Shown: positions 17,360 to 27,126 of the stretch, one piece after another
How positions within the stretch are numbered: the stretch's first letter is position 1
How the letters are laid out: every line of letters begins with the position of its first letter
NCBI RefSeq assembly: GCF_000470315.2
Contig: NZ_CBRF02000031.1
Location: 1-59,090, forward strand
Source of the DNA: Psychromonas sp. SP041
GTDB lineage: Bacteria; Pseudomonadota; Gammaproteobacteria; Enterobacterales; Psychromonadaceae
Reading direction: 5' to 3'
Length of the DNA stretch: 59,090 nucleotides
The notes under the pieces: model-generated
The model's input: the letters and a program-made list of their open reading frames with translations, nothing else
The model's database searches: none
Told to the model about the DNA's origin: nothing
Position numbers and translations under genes: made by a program

Positions 17360-18031
17360 TTAATATGCCTTATTCAATCTTTTTTCTAAAAGGTGTTGAA
17401 TGCGAGTAAAGAAAATAACAACCACCCAATAAATAACTGCAACAGCGAGGAAGCTTTCAAAGAATTTAAAGCTAGAAGCCGCTTCCATTTGCGCTTTTGC
17501 CATGATTTCAGCAACACCCAATGTAAAGGCTAGTGAAGTACTTTTAATCATATCGATAAAATAATTCATCAATGATGGCGTTGCCACACGAGATGCTTGC
17601 GGTAAAATAACACGCTTCATTGCTTGTAAACGCGTCATACCTAAGCTTAAACATGCTTCCATTTGAGACTTATCTATTCCTAGAATCGCTGCTCGAATAC
17701 TTTCCGCCATATACGCTGAGAAATGTAATGAAAGGCCAATAATAGCGGCAGTAAATGCATCCATTCCTATAAAAATAGGCATAAATTGTGGGAATCCGTA
17801 ATACAATAAAAATAATTGTACTAATAACGGTGTACCACGAAAAAATGAAATATAAAGTGACGCAAGGTGTTGTATAAAAGCAATTTTAAATACTCGCACT
17901 AACGCTAAACCAAGCGCGAGTATTAATGCAAATAAGAACCCCCAAAGTGCCATTTCCATTGTCACCCCAAGATATTTAAATAAAATGGGCATTAATTCAA
18001 TAATGTATTGAAGATCAAAAGAACTTTGCAT
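17360..18031 (-). CDS. Polar amino-acid ABC transporter permease
   Basis: The 223-residue membrane protein is of the HisM/GlnP/TcyL family. It shows [20 protein letters not shown] near residue 63, about five membrane segments, and the ATPase-coupling EAA loop [20 protein letters not shown] followed by ILPQA. It lies between the binding protein (25 bp) and the ATPase (2 bp). One permease gene suggests a homodimeric channel. Confidence 0.9.
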   Translation of the reverse strand: MQSSFDLQYIIELMPILFKYLGVTMEMALWGFLFALILALGLALVRVFKIAFIQHLASLYISFFRGTPLLVQLFLLYYGFPQFMPIFIGMDAFTAAIIGLSLHFSAYMAESIRAAILGIDKSQMEACLSLGMTRLQAMKRVILPQASRVATPSLMNYFIDMIKSTSLAFTLGVAEIMAKAQMEAASSFKFFESFLAVAVIYWVVVIFFTRIQHLLEKRLNKAY

Positions 18032-18056
18032 AAAAATGACTCTTTAAGGATTAATA

Positions 18057-18815
18057 TTATTGAGTGATGTCAGTATCAAACCACTTGTTAGAAATTTCAG
18101 CTAATTTACCATCGGCACGCATTGCTGCTAATGCAGTATTAACTTGATCACGAATAACCAATTGAGATGGTTTGTTTAAGAATGGCATCGCATTTTGAAT
18201 TTCTTCAAATGGGTGGCCAGCCAGTTGTAACGGTAAACCTGCTTCTTTGATTAATTGCACAGATGAAACGCGATCCATGATAAATGCATCTGCACGTCCT
18301 AAAGCAACATCTTGCTCAATACCTGTATCATAAGTAACAATGTTAATTTCATTATTCACATCATGCTTTCTTAACACTTGTTCAAAATTACTGCCTAAGT
18401 TTACCGCGACTTTTTTACCTTTTAAATCGTCAAGGCCTTGAATATCATCACGTCCTTTACGAACGGTGATTTGGACACCATCAATAACATACGGTACTGA
18501 GAATGCATATTTAGCAGTACGCGCTTCAGTGATTGTAATTTGGTTAGCAATCGTATCAATGTGTCCCGCTTCTAACATGCCAAATAAACCAGAAAAACTT
18601 GATGTTACATATTCAACTTTGTAATCAGAACGCTTTGCTATTTCATTCCAAACATCGACTTCAAAACCTTGTAGCACATCTCTTTTAGAAAACGTGAATG
18701 GAAAGTAACGACCAGACATGCCGACTTTAACGGTTTGTTGAGCAAATGCAGGTACAGTTAATAAACTACTCACTGCAACTAATGCAATTAATGCTTTTTT
18801 AAAAAAAATTTTCAT
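18057..18815 (-). CDS. Amino-acid ABC transporter periplasmic binding protein (FliY/TcyJ-like)
   Basis: The 252-residue protein has a Sec signal peptide (hydrophobic core ALIALVAVSSLLTV, cleavage after AFA). The mature part matches family 3 solute-binding proteins and aligns by eye with E. coli cystine-binding FliY: LQGFEVDVWNEIAKRS, HIDTIANQITITEARTAKY, NLGSNFEQVLRKHD, ADAFIMDRVSSVQLIKE and the ending ISNKWFDTDITQ. The ligand is probably cystine or another sulfur amino acid, inferred from this resemblance. It is first in the operon. Confidence 0.85.
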   Translation of the reverse strand: MKIFFKKALIALVAVSSLLTVPAFAQQTVKVGMSGRYFPFTFSKRDVLQGFEVDVWNEIAKRSDYKVEYVTSSFSGLFGMLEAGHIDTIANQITITEARTAKYAFSVPYVIDGVQITVRKGRDDIQGLDDLKGKKVAVNLGSNFEQVLRKHDVNNEINIVTYDTGIEQDVALGRADAFIMDRVSSVQLIKEAGLPLQLAGHPFEEIQNAMPFLNKPSQLVIRDQVNTALAAMRADGKLAEISNKWFDTDITQ

Positions 18816-19290
18816 ATTATTCCTATATTAATTGTTTAACGTGTCATTAAATGGTCATCTAAGTACGCTTAAATATACCGAGGCATAAATACTTGGTGAT
18901 GAGTTTGTTATGTTCAAATAATGTCTAAATTATTTAACGTTAGTGCCATAAATTGGTTTGATGATCATTAAAATGAGGTTTTTCGCTATTAAAAAGATAG
19001 CTCATTAAGCTTCACATTCAACATCGTAATAAACACAACAACACTAATATTTAATTAAATTGTTTTCTATCAGGAGAACAGCTGAATTCTACATGAAAAT
19101 AAATGATTAAATAATCTAAAATCACTGATTTTATTGTCTTTATACTAAATGATTCAGCACCCTATAAGGCGCATTAGAACATTAAGCTGTGCGTCTGTCC
19201 TCAATGAATTTATAACATAACGTTATATATTAGTGCCATAACAAACAAACTTTCATATTCTGATTGATTTTTAATTAATTTGCTTAATAT
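18816..19290. other. Intergenic region with a repeated 12-mer
   Basis: No gene seen. TTAGTGCCATAA occurs twice, near 18939 and 19231. Close to the first is AACGTTAGTG and before the second ATAACGTTAT, a perfect 10-base palindrome. The region must contain the promoter of the ABC operon and the end of the GST gene. The repeated 12-mer could be a regulator site, unassigned. Confidence 0.4.
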
Positions 19291-19893
19291 CTATCCAATA
19301 TGAATAAAGTTTGGTTGTTGTTCAACACGGGAAATCCATGTCAAAATAGCTGGGAAGTTATTCAAATCAAATCCACCTTCATAAGCGACATGGGTATAAG
19401 CAAATAAACAAAGGTCAGCAATACTGATCGTATCACCTAATAAATAAGCTGTTTTTTGTAATTGAATTTCCATTACTGCTAATGCTTTAAGCCCGCCTTC
19501 TTGTTTACTTTCTAATTCTGCCAGTCTGTCGGCTGGACTACCAAGGTATTTATTGATGAAACGAGCGACAGCAATATAAGGTTCGTGGCTATATTGCTCA
19601 AAGAACATCCATTGCAAACAAATCGATTGTTGTAATAGATCAGTGGGGAAAAATGAGGTTTGCTGAGAGAGGTAATACAAAATAGCATTAGATTCAGCAA
19701 TGAACTGTTTATCTTCTGTCACTAACAGTGGAATTTTAGCATTCGGGTTCATTGCCAAAAACTCACTAGAGCGAGTTTCTCCTTCTAAAATATTCACTTC
19801 AATCCATTGATGTTCAATTTGTAATAATGAACATAACAATTTAATTTTATAACAGTTTCCTGACAAGCTATCGCCATAAATTATTATCGACAT
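19291..19893 (-). CDS. Glutathione S-transferase family protein
   Basis: The 200-residue protein has the GST layout: an N-terminal thioredoxin-like domain (IIIYGDSLSGNCYKIKLLCS, NPNAKIPLLV with the cis-proline, and AESNAILYYLS) and a C-terminal helical domain (LLGDTISIADLCLFAYTHVA). It probably conjugates or reduces with glutathione; the substrate is unknown. It follows the DUF711 gene by 8 bp, so the two are co-transcribed. Confidence 0.88.
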   Translation of the reverse strand: MSIIIYGDSLSGNCYKIKLLCSLLQIEHQWIEVNILEGETRSSEFLAMNPNAKIPLLVTEDKQFIAESNAILYYLSQQTSFFPTDLLQQSICLQWMFFEQYSHEPYIAVARFINKYLGSPADRLAELESKQEGGLKALAVMEIQLQKTAYLLGDTISIADLCLFAYTHVAYEGGFDLNNFPAILTWISRVEQQPNFIHIG

Positions 19894-19901
19894 ATTTTTC
19901 C

Positions 19902-21170
19902 TTAAGGTACTGCTAATACAGTACAGTTACATAAGTCGTCACTTTCAAATGACGTTGAATCGCCTGCTTTTAAACCAGGTATTGGAAATACGCGTACCGT
20001 TAATGGTTTGTTTAATCTAAATGCCATCGTACCTGTATCACGCATTAAAGCTGAAATTTTATCAATCGGTGTATCACCGGGAATAGGTACAGTATCTAAA
20101 CCGATTCCACATACTGAGCTATAGGTTAATAAAGCACGAATATCGAAATGTGCTTGTTGGCTACCAGCTGCAAGTCCTCTGTCTTCAGTTAATGCTAACA
20201 TTAACCCTGAAAATCCCACCAGCGGCATATTTTTTATTGATTTGAATACCCGTGTTAATAATGAAGAAACTTCAACGGTTCCTGAGGCACCAAAGTACTC
20301 AACACCCATTAATTCATAGACATCTGTCATACTCGCACAATTTTTTGAGGGAGCCGCTGAGCTATCGATACCTGCAAATTTAAAATCTTTTTTAAAACCT
20401 GTATTAACGTGTTGGTTAAGGCGGCGATCTTCAATAATTATTTTTAATTGATCAACGTGATGTTGTATTTGTTGAGTTAAAGATTGGTAATAACCATCAA
20501 AAGCTTGCTGATGATCTAAGATTGAATTTTGCTCATTAAATGCTTTTAATGTGGCGACTAATAAGTCTGGTGTTTCCAACCCTATGACAAAATGATTATT
20601 AGTGGTTTTATCAGAATAGCTCGCAGGGAAATAAGGAATTAACGGCTTACAGTTAAAATTAACCGTAAAATTAAAGTTACCTTCTCCACGTGGAGTAATT
20701 TGACTAATTCGATTAACCGCTTTCGTTGCACTTTGAATTAACTGATTATCCAATAGAAAGTGTTCATCTATTGGAATATTCACACAAACATTGCATAAAT
20801 CACCGAATTCTTGAATTAATTCAGGAATGAGACTGAGTTGATGTGCAGTAGTCGCTTCACCAATAGCAAATCGAAGTCTTAAACCTGATTGTTGGCTATT
20901 ATTGAGTAACGTATTTAACGTTCGTAAATCTTGTTGAGCTGTTTGTAAGTTAGTTGTGTCGATATATTCAGCAAAAGCATTGGTCACAATCCGAATAGAC
21001 TGGACTGTATAGCCCTTTTCTTTGAAATCATCTGCTAACGATTGACAAAAATCATTCGCATTTTTAATTAATGAAGGCCATTGGCTTTGATCAAAATCTA
21101 AATGAATAAAGGTCGTAATGGTTCGGACTTTGCAAAGTGCTTTATCTAATATCAGTTCAGGTAGCTTCAT
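19902..21170 (-). CDS. DUF711 (UPF0210) family protein
   Basis: The 422-residue protein fits DUF711: KVRTITTFIHLDFD near the start, FKFAGIDSSAAPS near 264, GVEYFGASGTVEVSSLLTRV, GFSGLMLALTEDRGLAAG, LLTYSSVCGIGLDTVPIPGD, and the final LKAGDSTSFESDDL. Members have a fold related to glycyl-radical-type barrels, but the enzymatic activity is not established. It is co-transcribed with the downstream GST gene and may relate to the neighbouring sulfur/amino-acid transporter. That link is an inference. Confidence 0.8.
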   Translation of the reverse strand: MKLPELILDKALCKVRTITTFIHLDFDQSQWPSLIKNANDFCQSLADDFKEKGYTVQSIRIVTNAFAEYIDTTNLQTAQQDLRTLNTLLNNSQQSGLRLRFAIGEATTAHQLSLIPELIQEFGDLCNVCVNIPIDEHFLLDNQLIQSATKAVNRISQITPRGEGNFNFTVNFNCKPLIPYFPASYSDKTTNNHFVIGLETPDLLVATLKAFNEQNSILDHQQAFDGYYQSLTQQIQHHVDQLKIIIEDRRLNQHVNTGFKKDFKFAGIDSSAAPSKNCASMTDVYELMGVEYFGASGTVEVSSLLTRVFKSIKNMPLVGFSGLMLALTEDRGLAAGSQQAHFDIRALLTYSSVCGIGLDTVPIPGDTPIDKISALMRDTGTMAFRLNKPLTVRVFPIPGLKAGDSTSFESDDLCNCTVLAVP

Positions 21171-21390
21171 AAGTCATGTCATAAAATAAAATGTATTAAT
21201 AACATAGCATATATAGTAACAATTAGTCATTTTCAGCTTTATTATCAGTCACTTCTTTAATGTATAATGCTCATTCTGAAGGTATTAAACATAGAATCAT
21301 GCGCAATCATACAACTTAAATACTCAAGTTAAGGTAAATTGGTTCAGTATAATAGGCATGTTTCAATAAACAGAGTTCGCTATACCTTAA

Positions 21391-21446
21391 ATGAATAAGA
21401 AAATAAATAAGGAAGTGAATAAGAAAATGGATAAGGAACAGTCACA
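21391..21446 (+). repeat. Tandem 12-base repeat before dctB
   Basis: Four units: AATAAGAAAATA, AATAAGGAAGTG, AATAAGAAAATG, GATAAGGAACAG. The last supplies the dctB ribosome-binding site (AAGGA). The repeat also opens a 21-codon lysine-rich frame (21391-21456) overlapping the dctB start; it lacks its own Shine-Dalgarno and is not called a gene. Confidence 0.6.
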
Positions 21447-23327
21447 ATGCAGTTAATCATGGCGAAACTGAGTAAACACATAACAGCCGTTTATCTCTTC
21501 ATATATTGCTTAACCTTGATTGTAAGTATTAACCTCTTATGGCAGCACAGTTTTCAACAATTACAAACCAGTAATCAACAACAACTTGATCGTTTTAGTC
21601 GCCATCTAGAGAGCCAATTAGGACACTTTGCGTTCATTCCACAGCTGCTGTCTCGACAAGGTATAATAATCGACGCGTTAATGTCTCCCCATAATACCGC
21701 GCAACTTGATTTAACCAATCGCCATTTAAGATCAATCAATAATATAGTCGGCGCATCTGATACCTATTTATTAGATGCAAAAGCGAATACCATCGCAGCG
21801 AGTAACTGGTTAAAAGAAGCCTCTTTTGTAGGTGATAATTATGCATTCCGCCCTTACTATCACGATGCAATGCGCGGTGAGCAAGGACAATATTTTGCAT
21901 TAGGCTCAACATCGGGTAGAAGAGGTTATTATTTCTCATACCCTGTTAAGTATGCCGCTGAAGTGATTGGAGTTGTCGTAGTCAAGATGGATCTGTCGTT
22001 AATCGAAAAAGATTGGATAGGCAAAGAACAGCACTTTTTAGTCTCTGATATGAATAATATTGTCTTTATATCCTCTGAAGAAAAATGGCTTTTTAAGAGT
22101 TTATCTCCCTTATCTGATAACCAAAAACAAACAATATTAAACAGTCGTCGATATCTAGAAAAAACAATAGGGTCTGTTTCTATCAATGGTGATCTACAAC
22201 AAAATGCCAGCATCTTAACAACTGTAAATAAAAAACCTTTTTCAAATTATTATTTGTCACTCTTAAGTGTTGCTGAAAGCAAAAATTGGAACGTTAGAGT
22301 CTTTGCACCAATAGCCCCGATCATTATCGATATTTTAATTCTATTTACCTTCATTACATTGCTCTACTTACTACTCTATTTAACCTTTATTTTAATCAAA
22401 CAGAAAAGAAATAGATTTCAAGAGCAAGCTTTATTAGCAATAAAATCCAAACGAGAACTTGAATATACCGTGATGCAAAGAACATCAGCCTTACAAGCTG
22501 AAGTAGAAGAAAGGCACAAAGCAGAAGCGGCACTTCGCTCTACACAGAAAGAATTAATTCAATCTGCTAAATTAGCTGTATTAGGACAACTATCTGCCAG
22601 TATCAGCCATGAACTCAATAATCCTTTATCAGCGATACGCACTTACGCAGAAAATGCAGTATTATTTCTTGAAAGAAACCAATTAGAACATGTTAGCAAT
22701 AACTTAACTCGCATTGGGTTATTAACTGAACGCATGGCAAAAATCAGTTCACAACTTAAATCATTTGCACGCAAGCCTAATGGCGAATTACAAATCATCG
22801 CATTACAACCCGTTATCTTCGCTGCGCATGAATTACTTAAACCACAATTAAAAGCTAACAAAGCTAACTTAACAATCGCATTACCTGACACACCTGTTAA
22901 CGTAAAAGCTGAACCTATCCAATTAGAACAAATTATTGTTAACCTGCTATCTAACGCTCTGCAATCAATGCAACACAGTGACGACAAACAAATCATTATT
23001 AAACTAGCCGTTCAACTAGAAAATAAGCAGGATAGTAAAGGACCATTGGCTATCATTAAAGTACTGGATAAAGGAACAGGTATCGATAAAGAACATCTAC
23101 CGCATTTATTTGAACCCTTCTTTACCACCAAAGAAACAGGGCTGGGCTTAGGTCTATCTATTTCACAACAAATTATCAGTAATATGAAAGGGTCTTTATC
23201 TGCGCAAAATAGGCCAGAAGCAGGTGCTGAGTTTACGATTACCTTACCATTAGTCATTAACAACGTATTCAGTGAATCAAAGACTATTAAAGATAACAAC
23301 AGATCAGAAGACGAGTCATCACGTTAA
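21447..23327 (+). CDS. dctB: C4-dicarboxylate-type sensor histidine kinase
   Basis: The 626-residue inner-membrane kinase matches DctB. A membrane segment (about 15-33) and another near 290-318 flank a periplasmic PAS/Cache-like sensor domain; a coiled linker (EVEERHKAEAALRSTQKELI) leads to the dimerisation domain, with the phospho-accepting histidine in SISHELNNPLSAIRTYAENA (about H389), then NLLSNALQSM and GTGIDKEHLPHLFEPFFTTK...GLGLGLSISQQI of the ATPase domain. It pairs with the sigma-54 activator DctD 73 bp downstream and should control dctPQM. ATG at 21447 follows AAGGA. Confidence 0.92.
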   Translation: MQLIMAKLSKHITAVYLFIYCLTLIVSINLLWQHSFQQLQTSNQQQLDRFSRHLESQLGHFAFIPQLLSRQGIIIDALMSPHNTAQLDLTNRHLRSINNIVGASDTYLLDAKANTIAASNWLKEASFVGDNYAFRPYYHDAMRGEQGQYFALGSTSGRRGYYFSYPVKYAAEVIGVVVVKMDLSLIEKDWIGKEQHFLVSDMNNIVFISSEEKWLFKSLSPLSDNQKQTILNSRRYLEKTIGSVSINGDLQQNASILTTVNKKPFSNYYLSLLSVAESKNWNVRVFAPIAPIIIDILILFTFITLLYLLLYLTFILIKQKRNRFQEQALLAIKSKRELEYTVMQRTSALQAEVEERHKAEAALRSTQKELIQSAKLAVLGQLSASISHELNNPLSAIRTYAENAVLFLERNQLEHVSNNLTRIGLLTERMAKISSQLKSFARKPNGELQIIALQPVIFAAHELLKPQLKANKANLTIALPDTPVNVKAEPIQLEQIIVNLLSNALQSMQHSDDKQIIIKLAVQLENKQDSKGPLAIIKVLDKGTGIDKEHLPHLFEPFFTTKETGLGLGLSISQQIISNMKGSLSAQNRPEAGAEFTITLPLVINNVFSESKTIKDNNRSEDESSR

Positions 23328-23400
23328 GCATGGTTTGTGTAAGAAATATGTTTGACAATGAATCAAATAATTAGAATCGAAATAAGATCAGGGAGTAATA

Positions 23401-24750
23401 ATGAGCTTGGTATTTTTTATTGATGATGAATACGATATGCGTTTATCAAACGAACAAACCTTTGCATTATCTGATATTGATGCGGCATTCTTTGAAGACG
23501 CAGAATCTGCGCTAATAGCCGCAAAACAATCATTACCCCTAGTGGTGATCTCTGATATTAGATTACCTGGTATCACAGGGCAACAGTTGTTAAACACCTT
23601 ACAACAGCAAGATGCTGACCTGCCTATTATTCTGATCACCGGGCATGGTGATATCTCAATGGCGGTTGAAGCAATAAGAAATGGGGCTTATGATTTTATT
23701 GAAAAGCCCTTTTCGTCAGACAGGTTGATAGAAGTGACGCGTAAAGCGATTGAAAAAAGAAAGCTTACGCTTGAGAACAGAGAGCTAAAGAAAGCATTAC
23801 AAAGTAAAGAAACATTAGGCCCAAGAATTATCGGCAACACACCGAGTATTGTTTCATTAAAACAAATGGTATGCCGCGTTGCAGATAGCCATGCAGACAT
23901 ACTACTGTATGGAGAAACAGGCACGGGTAAAGAGTTAGTTGCACGCTCCTTACATGAACAAAGCCAACGTAGTTCGAACAACTTTGTCGCCGTTAACTGT
24001 GGCGCTGTACCAGAGAACCTCATTGAAAGTGAGTTATACGGCCATGAAAAAGGTGCTTTTACAGGGGCTGACTCGCAACGTATCGGGAAATTCGAATATG
24101 CTCAAGGAGGCACCCTATTTCTTGATGAAATCGAATCGATGCCGATGCAAGCGCAAGTACGTTTATTAAGAGTATTACAGGAAAGAAGTTTAGAGCGAGT
24201 TGGTTCTAACAAGGCCATTGACTTAGACATCAGAATTATTGCTGCCACTAAAGTCGACTTAAAAGAAGCACCGGATTTCAGACAAGACCTGTATTACAGG
24301 TTAAATATGGTCACGCTAGATTTACCACCTTTACGTCATCGCAAAGAAGATATCCCTAAGTTATTCCACCATTTTTTATTAGTCGCAGCTGCTCGATATG
24401 GCAAAGCCGCACCGGCATTACCCGCTCATTCATTACAAGCACTATTGAGCCATGATTGGCCTGGTAATGTGAGAGAATTAAGGAATGCCGCAGAACGCTT
24501 TATTTTATTAGGTTCGCTCTCTGACCTGAACGATGCAGAGAACGATGTTAACGCAGGTTTAAGTTTATCTGAGCAAGTTGATGCTTTTGAAAAGACCTTA
24601 ATAGAACAAGCCTTAAGCTTAACTAATGGCAGCATCAAAAATGCGATGCAAGCGCTTAACCTCCCACGTAAAACCTTATACGATAAAATGCAAAAGCACG
24701 GTATCGAAAAACAAAGTTTTAAAGCAGAGCATAATGAGCTAATGGAATAA
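23401..24750 (+). CDS. dctD: Sigma-54-dependent response regulator
   Basis: The 449-residue regulator has a receiver domain (phospho-acceptor Asp52 in VVISDIRLPG, Lys in FIEKPFS), a sigma-54 AAA+ domain (Walker A GETGTGKE near 171, ESELYGHEKGAFTGA containing the sigma-54-contacting GAFTGA loop, GGTLFLDEIES) and a C-terminal Fis-type HTH (GSIKNAMQALNLPRKTLYDK). It activates transcription at -24/-12 promoters when phosphorylated by DctB. Such a promoter lies before dctP at 28240-28255. GGGAG precedes the ATG. Confidence 0.93.
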   Translation: MSLVFFIDDEYDMRLSNEQTFALSDIDAAFFEDAESALIAAKQSLPLVVISDIRLPGITGQQLLNTLQQQDADLPIILITGHGDISMAVEAIRNGAYDFIEKPFSSDRLIEVTRKAIEKRKLTLENRELKKALQSKETLGPRIIGNTPSIVSLKQMVCRVADSHADILLYGETGTGKELVARSLHEQSQRSSNNFVAVNCGAVPENLIESELYGHEKGAFTGADSQRIGKFEYAQGGTLFLDEIESMPMQAQVRLLRVLQERSLERVGSNKAIDLDIRIIAATKVDLKEAPDFRQDLYYRLNMVTLDLPPLRHRKEDIPKLFHHFLLVAAARYGKAAPALPAHSLQALLSHDWPGNVRELRNAAERFILLGSLSDLNDAENDVNAGLSLSEQVDAFEKTLIEQALSLTNGSIKNAMQALNLPRKTLYDKMQKHGIEKQSFKAEHNELME

Positions 24751-24785
24751 GTGAGAAAGGAATATATAGAAAGAGAAGAATAGTT

Positions 24786-24817
24786 GAATTAAAGAATTAA
24801 AGAATTAAAGAATTAAA
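24786..24817. repeat. GAATTAAA microsatellite
   Basis: Four tandem copies of the 8-base unit GAATTAAA follow dctD. Confidence 0.7.
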
Positions 24818-24860
24818 GGACTAAGGTACTAAGGAAAAAGAAAATAAATGAGTTGAATAA

Positions 24861-24886
24861 TTGCTGGCGGGTTAGTCCACCAGCAA
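24861..24886. terminator. Bidirectional hairpin between dctD and dctM
   Basis: TTGCTGGCGG pairs with CCACCAGCAA (one mismatch) around six bases, in the convergent gap. T-runs are weak on both strands. Confidence 0.55.
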
Positions 24887-24909
24887 TAAGTTCATAATAT
24901 GAAGATTAA

Positions 24910-26283
24910 CTACTTAGTAATCACCTCAGGTCCCATCATCATGTTCGGTAACCACGTAGATACCGCAGGTACATAAGTCACAATCATCAAGAACAAGAAC
25001 ATCACCCCGACTAACGGTAATGACGCTTTGACCACTTTCATCATCGAGAGTTTGGCGACCCCCGCGGTGACAAAGAGATTTAAACCAACGGGTGGCGTGA
25101 TCATCCCTATCTCCATATTCACCACCATCATAATACCCAAGTGAATAGGATCAATGCCTAAAGCAATCGCAATTGGAAATACCAAAGGTGCCACAATAAT
25201 CAGCAAACCAGACGGTTCCATAAATTGCCCACCAATCAATAATAATAGATTAACGACAATTAAAAACTCTATTGGACCTAAGCCAGCCGACAACATTGAC
25301 TCTGTTATCATTTGTGGAATACGTTCTTCAGTTAATACATGCTTAAGGATTAGCGCATTAGCAACAATGAACATCAACATGATCGTTAACTTACCCGCAT
25401 CATATAATGTCTTACGCGTATCTTCATGGCAGAACACATGCATCGCTTTAAACCAATAAGCTTTGGCCTTTTTCTCTGCAGGTTCCTTATCTGATAATGG
25501 CCCCATATCTTTATAAACAAAGTTTGAAATAATAAAGGCATACACAGCGGCAACAGCAGCAGCTTCAGTCGGCGTAAAGACACCACCATAAATACCACCA
25601 AGGATAATAACAATCAGTAATAATCCCCAACCAGCATCTCTTGCAGAGCGGAACACTTCGCTCCAACCAACGAAAGGTTGCGCAGGAATGTTTTTATAAC
25701 GCGCGTAAATGTAAATGGCGATCATCAACATGATCCCTGCTAATAAACCAGGGATAACGCCCCCTAAGAACATGCGCCCTACTGATACATCCGTCGCGGC
25801 AGCATAAACAACCATGACAATTGAAGGTGGAATCAAAATGCCTAAGGTACCAGCATTACAAATAACCCCTGCAGCAAACTCTTTTGTATAACCATTTTTA
25901 ACCATACCAGCAATAACGATACCACCAATAGCAACAACCGTTGCAGGCGATGAGCCAGACAGAGCAGCAAACATCATACAAGCCACAACCGATGCCATCG
26001 CTAAACCACCTCGTAGTGACCCAACCAATGCAATTGCAAAGCGAATGATACGTTTTGCCACACCACCTGTTGCCATAAAGCTAGAAGCAAGAATAAAGAA
26101 GGGAATCGCCAATAAAGTATAATGACCAGTAAATGCATTAAGTAGCGTTTGTGCAATAGACGCTAACGACGCATCAGAATGCACCATTAAAAAGACAATA
26201 CTTGAAGCGCCTAGCGAAATCGCAATAGGCACACCGATGATCATCAAAGCAATCACCATAAGAAAAAGCATTAACATCGCCAT
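24910..26283 (-). CDS. dctM: TRAP transporter large permease
   Basis: The 457-residue protein is the 12-13-helix DctM subunit that carries substrate with sodium. Typical motifs: PFFILASSFMATGGVAKRII, GSLRGGLAMASVVACMMFAA followed by LSGSSPATV, ICNAGTLGILIPPSIVMVVY, and the mirrored second half EIGMITPPVGLNLFV. A hydrophilic loop (about residues 255-285, DKEPAEKKAK) separates the halves. It overlaps dctQ by one base, so the two are translationally linked. Confidence 0.93.
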   Translation of the reverse strand: MAMLMLFLMVIALMIIGVPIAISLGASSIVFLMVHSDASLASIAQTLLNAFTGHYTLLAIPFFILASSFMATGGVAKRIIRFAIALVGSLRGGLAMASVVACMMFAALSGSSPATVVAIGGIVIAGMVKNGYTKEFAAGVICNAGTLGILIPPSIVMVVYAAATDVSVGRMFLGGVIPGLLAGIMLMIAIYIYARYKNIPAQPFVGWSEVFRSARDAGWGLLLIVIILGGIYGGVFTPTEAAAVAAVYAFIISNFVYKDMGPLSDKEPAEKKAKAYWFKAMHVFCHEDTRKTLYDAGKLTIMLMFIVANALILKHVLTEERIPQMITESMLSAGLGPIEFLIVVNLLLLIGGQFMEPSGLLIIVAPLVFPIAIALGIDPIHLGIMMVVNMEIGMITPPVGLNLFVTAGVAKLSMMKVVKASLPLVGVMFLFLMIVTYVPAVSTWLPNMMMGPEVITK

Positions 26284-27026
26284 TAGTTATCCTCCTTTTT
26301 AACATTCGCTTGTTCAGCTTTCATTTTTTGATCACTATTTATTTGAGCATCATTTTTATGATCATGACTTTTATTGCCGAAGCTTTGCTTGATCTCATTG
26401 AGTTCGCTATTGCCCTGTTCTTGATGAAGCTCATCAAGCTGTTCTTCAGCTTCATGGCTAGCAATCATGCGGTCTAATTTATTGGTCATGATTAACCAAG
26501 CTATTTGTAAAAATCTAAACGTCATCATTGCCATACCAAGTGGCAATGCAAAGTAAGGAATAAAACGAGGTAATCTTTCGTATCGTTCCCCTTCATTAAA
26601 CCAACCAGAAAGGAACTGTAAGATGTCAGGCATTGGAATGTCTTCCGTCTCATACCAAGCTCGGTCAGTAATAAAAGGCACCCAATAATTCCAAGAGCCT
26701 ATTAATAATGAAACAGAAAAGAATAAACAAAAGAAGACTGCGACCAAAGCAAAGGTCTTTCTTAAGCCTTTGGGTGCAATATTAATAACAACATCCACAC
26801 CAATGTGAAAATGCTTTTTAACGCCATAAGAAGCGCCTACTAACACCATCCATGCAAACATAAATACCGTGAGTTCTAATGCCCATAATATATTGTCATT
26901 AAAGACATAACGCACCACTACATTGGCAAAGGTTAATAACGTCATTAACCCTAAAAATCCGGCAATTAATGTTTCTTCGGCATAGTCGGTGATTTTCCCT
27001 ATTCGGGCAAAAATTCCGCTTTTCAT
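26283..27026 (-). CDS. dctQ: TRAP transporter small permease
   Basis: The 247-residue protein is the four-helix DctQ subunit: EETLIAGFLGLMTLLTFANV, VVRYVFNDNILWALELTVFM, YGVKKHFHIGVDV, and ALPLGMAMMTFRFLQIAW. It is longer than many DctQ proteins because of a charged tail of about 55 residues after the last helix (SHEAEEQLDELHQEQG to the C-terminus, rich in Lys/Glu/Asn), and has a loop EDIPMPDILQFLSGWFNEGE. The start is preceded by AAGGGA. Order P-Q-M is that of dctPQM. Confidence 0.9.
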   Translation of the reverse strand: MKSGIFARIGKITDYAEETLIAGFLGLMTLLTFANVVVRYVFNDNILWALELTVFMFAWMVLVGASYGVKKHFHIGVDVVINIAPKGLRKTFALVAVFFCLFFSVSLLIGSWNYWVPFITDRAWYETEDIPMPDILQFLSGWFNEGERYERLPRFIPYFALPLGMAMMTFRFLQIAWLIMTNKLDRMIASHEAEEQLDELHQEQGNSELNEIKQSFGNKSHDHKNDAQINSDQKMKAEQANVKKEDN

Positions 27027-27126
27027 TTGTGTATCCCTTTCTTATTCACTATCTTTTACGCTATTAAATAACGCCATCACCTTAAAACCATTATGTCGAT
27101 TTTAAGGCAATGACTGAAACTAATAG

